Assembly (NCBI RefSeq): GCF_042242105.1
Contig: NC_092029.1
Span: forward strand, 16,726,885-16,790,884
Direction of reading: 5' to 3'
DNA length: 64,000 nt
Source of the DNA: Pempheris klunzingeri
Lineage: Eukaryota; Chordata; Actinopteri; Acropomatiformes; Pempheridae
Notes under the pieces: model-generated
What the model was told of the DNA's origin: nothing
What the model saw: only the letters and a program-made list of their open reading frames with translations
The model's database searches: none
Shown: piece by piece, positions 25,162 to 35,928 of the stretch
How positions within the stretch are numbered: the stretch's first letter is position 1
Layout of the letters: every line of letters starts with the position of its first letter
Position numbers and translations under genes: made by a program

Positions 25162-26187
25162 ATGTCGTGTATTCATGTTCTCTGTTGCTGTCTGCAGGGT
25201 GACTGCTGTGTCTTCTTCCGCCATGCACTTCTTCATTTAATTTGAGTTAAGAAAAACGCAGCAATGCCACGATGCTGCCCTCTTCTGGTCACAGCGGTAA
25301 CAGCCATTGCTTCATTAAAGGGTCGTTTTGGTTGACACCTGTCAAAACATGTTAAATAACGTGCACAGCTTGTGAAATAAAGACAACAACGTAACAAATA
25401 TAGCGCTATTATAGCTATTCTGTATTTATTTTGGCCTCATCCCACACCGTACACTTGACCTGCAGCGCCGTAAAGAGCGTGTGACACAGGTGTCATCAAT
25501 AACATTAACGATGGCTGTATTCCTCTCAGGTGAGCCATTGTACATGCTGGCTTACCAGAGAGGGTCCCGGGGACACTTAATGGAACACAGCCATCTTTAA
25601 TGTTAGCAGTTACAGCTGTGCTTTTCCTGCGGCGATGAGTTCAAATGCCTGCTGTGAAGAGGGCCTTTCAACACAGTGGCATCGATCTTCTCTCTGAGCA
25701 AGAGAGCAAATGAGAGTGATTCCCAAAGTAACATTGTTTTTCTCCCCCAGTTTAAATGATCACACATCAGCTGTTCCCGTTGTACAATATGATGTTTGAG
25801 AGAATGCTGAAAAAGTTTGTAGGCTATAGGTCTACTATGAGAGCGCATCAAACGCAGTGAGTCATGCAAAAACCAAATCCCTCATGCAACAGGAAGTTTA
25901 ATTTGCAAATGCAACTAAACCTGACAATTAACTTAGTGCAAATGAGGTTCAAATGTAAACAACAAATGAGGTTCAAATGTAAACACTCTTCATTATTTAT
26001 ACGTTGTTATACTGTCTTGAATATGTACTATTTACGTTATATTGAAAAATATTAGAAAAGGTTGTGAACAGATACGATTCTTGTCTGAAAAATAAGTCTT
26101 CCTTTCCCACACCCCAGAATTATTTTACACATTAAACACAATTTGTTTCTATAAGCTGATTTGGGTACATCACAATGTGATGTGCAG

Positions 26188-26316
26188 TGAATGTGTTTGC
26201 GCACAAAGGTGAGCCCCGATGTAATAAAAGCATCACGAGAGAAACACAAATCTCGGCAGTTAGTAAATTCCCCAAACTCGTCTTAAGCTGTTGTGCTCTT
26301 TACTCACTGTAGATCA
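26188..26316. repeat. Duplicated block, copy 2
   Basis: Direct copy of 25036-25161 with scattered substitutions and a few added bases around 'aataaaagcatcacgag'. It ends about 285 bases before the start codon of the adhesion GPCR. Confidence 0.8.
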
Positions 26317-26600
26317 TGTGTGATGTACAGTGGCGTGATGGCTGTTTGGGATATTTTGCATTGGGGAGCAACACAAGGATTCATGTCTTATGATATTTTC
26401 AGGAACTGAGAATTTGCCAAACAAATTGGTCGGAGTGGGCATCTATGCAAAGTCACCTGACCGAGATTTTACATTAGGCCCATACCAGACAGAACTGGCA
26501 ACTCCACTTCCTTTCCATCAGAAGTGGGTAATGAGATGGAGTGAGCAGATTCAGAGCTCTGGACTCAGGCGACTTTGACATTAACGTCAACCACGGGAAG

Positions 26601-29600
26601 ATGAAAAGGATGATTTGGGTTTTGTTGGTGGGCCTTCTTTGGAGTAAGTTCTCAAGTTTCTCTGATGAACTTTAAACAAGTGCCTGTATATATTACATTA
26701 TGCTATTCTCTTAAGGACTTACATTACATTACATTACATCCACTATGATTGTCATAATGTGTAAAAATACTATGATAAGAATGTAACATTTTTCGATTAA
26801 CTTGTGTGATCTGATTTTATTTTGGCCCCAGGAGGTAGCTGTGCTAAAAGGCAAATTCTGAAATGCTGTTTCAAAAGGGAAGGGACACTTCTGGTTGTTG
26901 CTGATAATTTCAATGGTGTCATCACAACACAAAACCATCTGAACTTGGGTGAGTCGAAACTACAATAAACATTTAATTTATAGTTACAATGTGACAGGGA
27001 GAGATGGGACAGATCAGTGGCGGAAAGCATGTTTTCTGAGGTACTTGTACTTCACTTGAGTATTTCAGCTTTATGCTACTTAATACTGATGTCGCTCTAT
27101 ATTTATCTGACAGGTATACTTGGGTAGTGAACCAAAACAAAAACAGCTGTGCAGGTTATCAATATAATGCTTATTGGGTGCCTATATGTTAGTCCAAGAG
27201 TGTGGTTGACATGTTTGTGTTTAATGAGCAAAATGGGGAATGTATGAAAGGAATGAAATCATTCATAGTATCATTTATTTTACAATTATATTCCCTGCTC
27301 TTCTTTCTTTGGACCTGTAGATACCCTGTAAGTATTTCATTGGTATCTTGTATGTCAATAAGTAAATAATTACACTGTTGTCTTTGGGCTTTATTCCAAA
27401 GTATTAGCAAGCAATTTTTGTGTCTCGCCCCTTTGAGGACGGGCATTTTTCCCCTTCTTTGAGTGCTTTGATGACGCTTTGTTCCCAGCAAACATCTACC
27501 TTTAGCCCTGCTGTAGTCTGGTAACCTGAAGTAGGTAGATATGACTTTTTTGTTTAGTAATTCGTGGTAATTCTGCAAATGCAGTGTAAAAGTATGCAAG
27601 AAAGGTGAGAGTAATATGACGTTACTAAATGACATTACAAAAAGACTGCCTTCTTTACCTCTCAATAGGACGTGGCTGCATAGTGTTTGTGCAGAAAAAT
27701 GGTGAAAACCGTGAGTCAAACTTACTTTTTACTTGTTGTACTCACAGAATACTGGATTTTTAAAAATTTCAACAAATTAAAAGCAAATACTGTTTCTATT
27801 TTTACTCAGCAGAAACATTGAAAAAACAGTGGCCTCTGATGCAGAAGGACGATGCTTATAGACTGCTGATTTCAAAATGGCATGTCAGAAGGAAATTGGA
27901 TCTGTTTGTCCTGCATGGGACGCACTGCAACAACTCAGTATCCAACCTCACAGGTGACATCACATGACTGTGACTGTATTTTACATTTTGTAATGTCAAA
28001 ATCTGTTCATCTTTACTGGATTTATTGTCCAGTGCACCTGGGTAGACCCCCCCCCAAAAAAAGCTGGAAAATTAGTTTTCTAACATATACTTGCTTGTTA
28101 GCAAGCGTGTGTGTGTGTGTGTGTGTCTGTCTGTGTGTGATTTGGTTGAACGGGTCCTTTAAAAAAATGTAAAACAACAGTTCAGCTTTAAAGATACAAA
28201 GACACATGATGCAAACATAAAAGTTGCTAATTTCTAAAAAAAAATATGTATTTCCAGAAAATGATATGGCTACGTGTGTCTTCAACCACATTTCCAAAGG
28301 TAAGCCCACTGCCTTCACAGTCCACTCTGTACAACAAAATGATAAACACAGAGCTAACGAAGATATGATTACATTTGCACTTGATAAATCTCTTAATGAA
28401 GTTATTGAATATTAATTAAACAATTTATATGTCTACTGTTCTCTTTTGCGATATAAAAGATATTGTTAAATAATTTTAGATGCTCACTTTCTGAAATGAT
28501 ATGCCTCTATTGTTTCCTTCAATAGCACCTTGCCAGGTGAGATGTTTGCATACAAACATATGTGAACAATCTACTTACGATGCAAACTACTGCAGCAGAA
28601 CAGGTGAGCTCTCTTCAGATAAGGAAAAAAGAAATGTGTAAATATTGTTTCTGCAGCTCTCCAAACTTCTGTCATTCCTGTCTTTTTGCTGATAGCATTG
28701 GGCGCGCGATATAATGCCCATCTTGCCTCGGACACTGTGGCACAAACTGTGATATACAATATTTTACCTTACTTATGTACGTTTTAGTGAGGGGATGTGC
28801 AATGATGTTAGCCAGTGCTTGAGATAAAGCAGATGTTCCCCTCTTTTAGGTCCACGGCTCAAAGACAAGTACATCATCAACATAACAGCAACGAACGAAG
28901 AGTGTGTCAGCTGTGATGATCCAGTGAAAAAGCCTGAGGCGGAGATCGATCTTCACGATGATTTCAATTTCACCGCAACAGGAGAACAACTCACAGCTGC
29001 CCAAGCTGCGTAAGACCTGCTCCATGAATGTATTAAAGGAATAGTTTGAAATTTTGGAATGTATGTGTGCGAGATTAGTTCTAATACCTGGTACAAATGA
29101 TTGTAATACACTGAACTACGCTTATTCGCTTTCTTTCCGAGAGCGAGATGAAAAGGTTAGTGTGGTGCTTAAGCAAGCAGGTGATCAGCTCAGCTTCACA
29201 TGAAAATTGGAAGCATCTAGCCTGGTCTGTCTTACGCCACCTCTAATGGACGCTAATTAACATGTTGTATCATTTTTGTTTGATCTGCACACAAATTCAA
29301 AGATGACAACTTGCCCAGAAAGTGACTCCAGGAAGTCATTGCTCCACGCTATAGTTCACCAAGAAATAGTTCTCCTGGAAAACATAAAGCTTGCATTCTA
29401 TATGTGTACAAATGAAGCAAACAAGATACTATTAATGAGTGAACTTTAGAGGTGCTGTTAGTCATTTGTTAAACATTGGACAGTCCCAGGCTAGCTGTGT
29501 CCCCCTGCTTCCACTCTTACTTAGCACACATATATACGAGTGGTACTGGTCTTCTCATCCAACATTGAAATTACAACAGAAAATGTATAAGGCTATTTAA

Positions 29601-32600
29601 AAATGTTCTCCACTGGTAATGTGTATGTTTTTTAACAGTATATCAAAGTTCTGATTATATAGTTGCACAAATTGTACCTCATATAATGCATGAATATTCT
29701 ACTTCTGATGTCAACAGTGACGTCATGAACAAAATGGCCGACCTTGCCGCTTCCATCAACGCGTCCTCGGCTTCAGTGGCTGTTGGAGAAGGGATCACGG
29801 GTGTCTTAGTAAAAGAAACAGAACCCGAGGACGTACACGAAGTCACCATTGCGTATGAGTCTCCAGATGACACCATATATGTGGGTGCAACACTTTTATT
29901 TGACCTTCATACATGTGCTGTGTCAACAGAGTAACATTCCCATTACAGACCTCATAATACTGATGTAATGTAATTAGCTCAGCTACCTACCACCTTAAGG
30001 ATATATCATCCAGCCATCATGTCTCTCATTTGGAAATCATTTGGTTTTTGTCCATTTAGGGGAAATTCTCTCATTTGCTTTGTTTCCAGCAGTGAGGTCA
30101 AAGCATCAAAACCAAACATATGAGCATTAAGTATGATGCTTGATGAACAATGACTCTGACAAGTGTTGAGAAGCTATTAAGAGTTACTTGCTAGAACAAT
30201 TTCTTTCCAGAAAACAACACCTGGGTGCCACATTAGTGTCAGAGTCGCCATTGTACCACAAGCCAGACTGAATCTGGTAACATGTGCTATAGCAGGAGAG
30301 ACGGATGGGTACACTTCTGTGTACAGCACATATCTCTCCTTAAAATCACAACAGCAGTACAGTTTTTTTTTCAATTTGTTGAACTATTTCTGTAGGTAAT
30401 TACATTTAATCTAAAGAGTAACTTGAAGGATATGGCTGGTGTTGTTCAGTAGTTGTCGTAATGCAAACTATCTACCTTTAAAAGCAGATTTATTAGTCAA
30501 ACTCATTTTTTGAATACTAAAGAATAGAATAGAACTTTGTTGTCATTGTAACAAGTACAACGAAATTAAAAATGCCATCCAAATATGATATATAAGTATA
30601 TATAATATTAGTATAACTGGACACAATTAAATGAATAGTTTTATAATACTTTGAAACTGCACTGTACACTTTGTCTGCTCTGCCCTGCAGATTTTAAACA
30701 ACAGAGATGATCTGGCACCATTTTCAAGATCTGTTACAGTTTCAAAAGAAGCGTTTGATAAAGCTGTCAGTTTGAATGTTACTGTACCATTTGCAGCTGT
30801 TTTCCGATTCATCAATTTTTCTAAGGTATGGAAAATATTTCAGTTTCACCCTCAGTGATACAGTAGATACACCTTTCATACTTGATCACATTGCTTTTTT
30901 GCCATTGTTCCATTTTTCCCAGGATGAGTTGAACAGCACCATTTTAGGTAACGAGATCTTAGCTGTTGAACTGGGAACTCATATCACCAATCTCACAGAC
31001 AAAATACACGTCAATTTTTGGAACATGAAATACGTAAGAGCGTCATCAAATGTGTATTATTGGACCTTCTTTGAGTTTGTCCACCATCCAAGAGCCCGTT
31101 ATTAATGCAGTTCTGTTGTTTTGTTTACAGGAAGGAATTCCATCTTGTCGCTCATGGAATGGCGACGGTATTTTCATCTCTCTTGCTAATTTGCATGTGG
31201 ATCAATGATGTTGCTCAAAAAAATGGGATAGGTTTACACCAACTAGACATGAAATAACAAAGAACGCAACTGGTGTAATAAGCCTTTTTCACAGAGGACA
31301 TTCTCACATGTCACATTAAGAAAACCACAGGTGTAAACAATGGGATTAATGTTGTCATGCCTGCTGACTCACAGTCACACTGTCTCGGCTCACTGAATAG
31401 AACTGAGACATGTGCTGTCTTCAAATGGAACTCGTGAGCCCATGTTACACAATATGCCTGGTGTTCAGGTGGTCATGTCGGCAACACCGCAGGGCAACAT
31501 GGGTGCCAGAAGACCTCTTGGTGTAACAAGTAGCTTTTATAGTTTGTGGTCATTGCTTATATCTAAAAAGCTGTTAACAATTTAGCTGTCTACTGAGCGA
31601 GTAATGTAACATTTATGCAGGAAATGTGAGGCAAAATGTAGGAAAATCAACATTTTTCTCAGACGTAAAATTCCTACCAAAAAAATGAAAATGAATAAAA
31701 TTACAACATATTAACTTACTCTGAGTAATTAACTTCCATGGTTAGTCCACGCCAGTTCTGAAGACCTCAGCAGTACTTCAAAACTTGAGAACCCTGAGCT
31801 TTCAGAAAATGTTCACTTCCGAAGTTGTGAATACCGCAAAAGGGGGGTGTTCATATGGACGCGTATCAGGATGACGGGCAATGTTATTAGTAACACCTAA
31901 GTTGTAATATCTGCCATGAAAAAAGCCGGTGGACTTGTAAAACACACAGCACATATGCATTATTAATGAGACACTCAAATCAGGTAGAGCCATTAGTGTT
32001 ATTAGCTACAGGTGTTCTTTCACGGCTATGACAAGACCAAATGTGCCATTTACATTTCTAATGATATTTGTTCAATTAAAACTTTACTAACTCGTAGTAC
32101 ACTATATTTGTCATGCCAATCTGAAATGTATTACCCTCATCAGGAGTGCAACAGCCTATATTCAAGGCAACCTTGGGGAAAAGTGGATTAAACTTGACGG
32201 GCCGGAGTTTTGATGCTCAAGTCACGTTGTTGTTCCTCACACAAATGAACTTATGAACCCTCCACTTTCAGCTCTGCACTTCTTGCTCTGTTCCTGTCTT
32301 TCAGGAAGCCAACCGAACTGGACTGATGACGGATGTGAGACAATAAAAAATGGAGACAACATTACATGCCAGTGTAGACATTTGACATTTTTTGCTGTGT
32401 TATTGGTGCGTTAGACTTGGTTGATTGCACTCTGTATTACAGCTACCTCATTTTTAATCTCCCCCACAGTATTACCTTTCCCCCTCCCACATTGAAATTC
32501 ATCATAAACCATGTTGCCTGAGACAAAGTGCCTAAAAGTGTTTTTACTCTTTGCAGGCTCCTTTCAATGAAACTATTTCTAGTTCTCACCTGAACACTCT

Positions 32601-35295
32601 CACCACCATCACCCAAATTGGCTCTGGCTTGTCTATGTTTTTCCTCATAGCAGTCCTCTTCGTTCACTTCATTGTGAGGTAAGAAAACTTTGTCTTTATA
32701 ATCAGTTTCAGATCAAATTAGTTCTTTCCAGGAAATTACGGCTACTTAAGATAAAGCATTAGCATTATTTTCCAAATAAATAAGGTCTACATGTCGTTCC
32801 AAAGCCTTCTCCACACAAGGAGGAATAATATTCTTAAGTATAGAATTACTAAGAATTTTTGGCCTAAACTGAGTCATATTTGAATATACTGTGTCTAAGA
32901 ATTAAAGAAAGGACCTCGCCTAATTGGTATCCTCCATTTGTAAGTTTTTAACTGCAGAATGTAAACCATGCAGGTTCTTGCCACTGTTTCCACAAAAGAT
33001 CTCATGTAGAGATTGGATTGTTCAGGTGTTGCCAGCTAAGTTATCTCATTTTGTAGCCATGCATACTGAGATCTTTCCTTTACAATAAAAGAATGAGGTT
33101 TAAAATTGGTTTCTACCATAATTAGTAGAAATGCAGTGAGCAAATAAAAAGACATGAAGGCAAGAGAAAGATGAAGATGGTAGTTAATGTAGTGAAGGTT
33201 CATGTAAATTTAAAACCCTGTGGTGGGTATGGTGTATTCACATTGGCAGTAGGCAAATGAAACTGTTGAATAGTGGCTTCATTGTTTAAGAAATAACTGT
33301 ATGGACTATTTTAAGGCCACTACTGCACTTGCCTTTACATTTAAACAGTGTTTAGAGACCAAAGAAGTGAAGCTAATCCTAAGTATATTGATGAATGATA
33401 TACTGTACCTGTATATAAATGTATGTATATAAAAATACATATACAATATACTTAGGATTATATAATAATACGTAAATAATTATTACTTATATGACTACAT
33501 TACCAACGCACACACTATAAAAACTCGAGAGTTCAAAGTGGCAACTCAAAAGGTTTTATCTGACCAATGATAAAGATTGTCTAGAAACAATCACAACATT
33601 AGGAAAATTGAACATGATGTGACTGTGACTATGTTCGTGTCTTCTCACAGGAGGAACAAGGCCAGTGTAGCCACAACAATCTTCGTCCAGCTGGTGTTAG
33701 CCATGCTCCTGCTTAACTTCACTTTCTTCATCAACAATTATGTGGCAAAACTGAAGAGCCCTGTGGGTTGTAAGATCTTGGCGGCTCTCATGCACTACTT
33801 CATGTTGGCCACTTTCACTTGGTTTGCCGTGCAGGCCTTCCACCTCTGTCTGCAGCTGTACACTGGGGGCAAAATTTTAATCCCTCACTACATACTCAAA
33901 GTCTCCATTACAAGTTGGGGTGAGTATACATCATTATTCCCTGCCGTTTGGTTTGACCGTGGACACGATTGTGTGCAATTCAGTGGCTTGTTAATTAGCG
34001 TTAGTTATTTTCTCTTTCCATTTCCAGTCCTACCTAGTGTAATTGGGATTGTCCTACTTATTCTTGGAAAATATGGTGAACAAGTCATTTACACTGATGT
34101 CACTGAAAACAACGTGGCCATGTGAGTTGGTGAATATTCTTGAAGTCTGTGGATTATATATTTGATATTTAGAATCATAGAATATAGCCATGTTTCTTTT
34201 ACTGACATGTCTTTCTGTTCAAAGGTGCTGGATAACAGACAGTGTCGTACACCTCGTTGTCAACCTAGGCTACTACGCGTTGGTCTTCCTCTTCACCTTC
34301 ACTACCTTCATCGTCATAGTGTCCTGGCTCTTTTGTCTCAGGAGAACCAGCACAGGCAACGGGCAAACTAGCACAAGTGGCAAACGTGTTGTAACCATCC
34401 TGGGACTGTGTTGCATCCTGGGTATCACATGGGGCTTTGCCTTCTTCAGCTTCAGTGTCCTCCAGATCCCTGCCTACTACATTTTCACGGTCCTCAATTC
34501 TCTCCAAGGTATCCACTTCTGTGATTGGCCTGGATATGATCCAGCAGTTATAAATAAGAAAAAAAAGTTTAAAAAACTATTTTATACTTGCTGCTCATGA
34601 AAGTAGATTTTTACTTCTGTCTTTCACTTCTTGTGCTGTTTAATATCCAGCCATGCAGATACTTTGCATTTTTACTTTGTGAAGTTTTGAGACTTTCACT
34701 AGCACCCCAATACAATGGAAACAAATGAAATTTTGGATGGCCAAGACACTGAAAAATTACATTTCAAAAACTTTCTACTAGGAAAATAAAAAAAGATACA
34801 TCTTTACCCATTTAAAGTAGGCACTCTCCTCTTGTCCTTCATCATGTTCATCCGGCACCATTCAGTTATAACACATGCTCACATTTCACTTATTTGAATT
34901 CATTCAATTCAAATTAGACGAGTACAATCGTGTTACTGTAGCATTGGCTAAACCATGAATATCATGTGCTGAATGACTTGCATGTGTATCATTCCACCAT
35001 TAACTGCATCAAACCCTGAGAGGTAAGCTGAATCGGCATGTCGAAGCATGGATGACTGTGAAAATAAGACCCACTCACATAATACATGAGCAGTGAGACA
35101 TGTCATAGGCTCAACTTGTCCTTCTGAGTGACCATCTTTCTTTGGGTGGCAGGTTTCTTCCTGTGCATCTACTTCCGGTACACCAGCCACCCCAGAGAAA
35201 GAAACGGCGCCGAGGGTGGTTCTAAAAACACCAGCAGCAACACCGGCACTGTTACAACCAGCCTGGGCAGCCCCAAGAACCCCTACTTCAACTAG
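26601..35295 (+). CDS. Adhesion G protein-coupled receptor, group VIII (ADGRG1-like)
   Basis: Exons are 26601-26643, 26832-26948, 27669-27710, 27810-27953, 28258-28299, 28526-28603, 28850-29009, 29718-29880, 30691-30825, 30923-31033, 31131-31167, 32305-32405, 32557-32678, 33651-33919, 34028-34121, 34225-34508 and 35153-35295. All join in frame to 694 aa. Residues 1-19 are a signal peptide (MKRMIWVLLVGLLWRGSCA). A Cys-rich ectodomain with several N-glycosylation sites follows, perhaps related to the PLL domain of GPR56. The GAIN domain (about 160-391) ends in a GPS site, CQCRHLTFFAVLL, with the expected self-cleavage between Leu384 and Thr385. TFFAVLL would then be the tethered agonist. Seven membrane segments fill about 400-655, with the Cys pair GCKIL and MCWITD. 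The tail is short and Ser/Thr/Asn-rich. The MCWITDSVVHLVVNLGYYAL stretch resembles ADGRG1. Which group VIII paralogue it is cannot be settled here. Confidence 0.9.
27014..27110. repeat. Fragment of the 'ACTCAAGTA' fish repeat
   Basis: 'cagtggcggaaag' followed by 'aggtacttgtacttcacttg' and 'agtatttcagctttatgcta' matches the family seen at 10610-10969. In an intron of the adhesion GPCR. Confidence 0.5.
29034..29290. repeat. Dispersed fish repeat in a GPCR intron
   Basis: It starts 'aaaggaatagtttgaaattt' and contains 'tacgcttattcgctttcttt', 'ccgagagcgagatgaaaagg' and 'ctagcctggtctg'. These are typical landmarks of a common percomorph element. Decayed and non-coding. Confidence 0.6.
30521..30582. 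repeat. Short retroposon 3' fragment
   Basis: 'gaatagaatagaactttgtt' and 'tcattgtaacaagtacaacg' followed by 'aaattaaaaatgcc' is a recognisable 3' fragment of a teleost non-LTR retroposon family. In a GPCR intron. Confidence 0.45.
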
Positions 35296-35323
35296 CCCAC
35301 CCAATCAATGTAATGTTCAATGA

Positions 35324-35329
35324 AATAAA
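35324..35329 (+). promoter_or_regulatory. Polyadenylation signal of the adhesion GPCR
   Basis: Canonical AATAAA 29 bases after the stop codon. If used, the 3' UTR would be very short. Confidence 0.5.
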
Positions 35330-35838
35330 TCCTTGGAAGACAAATAGGAAGTGAAGACCAAAGACTACATGCAAGTGTATTGATATAACATTGCAATAGG
35401 CATATTTGCAAGCATATTCATTGGCAGATGTCAGTGTATAGGAAAACTGCTTTCTTAAGACCATTCAGTGAGGATCAGAAAGAGGATGTACATTTCATGC
35501 AGTTAAGATAATGACTTTGACCTTTTTTAATGCAACAATGAACTGTAAGCTAACTTCAATGGAAAAAAATTGCAAAATATTTAAAAACATCTAGCCTGAA
35601 GCTCTTGAATGCTTAAATATATTTTTAATTACATTTTCTTGACACTCTGTGTACCCTTAATCCAAAACATCTTCAGCTGTGGATATAACGGTAAGTTTCC
35701 TCTAAAAACAGGCCACAGGTAATTGTAAATGAGATGACATTGGTGAAATATTGTACATCCTGTTCGACCTATAAGAACTGACTGTGTGTTTACGGTCTGA
35801 AAAATGAAGAGATGAGAAACACGAGGAAAGAAGAATCC

Positions 35839-35844
35839 TTTATT
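35839..35844 (-). promoter_or_regulatory. knstrn polyadenylation signal
   Basis: TTTATT on the plus strand (AATAAA on minus) about 85 bases beyond the knstrn stop codon. Confidence 0.65.
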
Positions 35845-35928
35845 CAGTTAGTCACACTAACAATAAAACACGCATTATCCATCAATATACAGCCCATTCA
35901 TTTTAAATAGGTAAATTATTGTACATTT

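Larger units (their letters stand above)
24247..26600. other. Divergent upstream region of mtif3 and the adhesion GPCR
   Basis: About 2.35 kb between two genes transcribed away from each other. It must hold the mtif3 promoter and the upstream region of the GPCR, but no TATA box or strong CpG block fixes either start. A duplicated block of about 125 bp lies at 25036-25161 and 26188-26316. A minus-strand open frame of 94 codons at 24842-25126 overlaps the first copy; its counterpart in the second copy is broken, so I do not treat it as a gene. Confidence 0.55.
35296..35928. other. Convergent 3' regions of the GPCR and knstrn
   Basis: The stop codons are about 0.63 kb apart. AATAAA for the GPCR is at 35324-35329, only 29 bases after its stop codon. 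AATAAA for knstrn (minus) is at 35839-35844. AT-rich sequence lies between, with no gene. Confidence 0.7.

Noticed and set aside
27189-27719. Minus-strand frame of 176 codons
   Set aside because: Lies across a GPCR intron and one GPCR exon; no conserved motifs and AT-driven composition.
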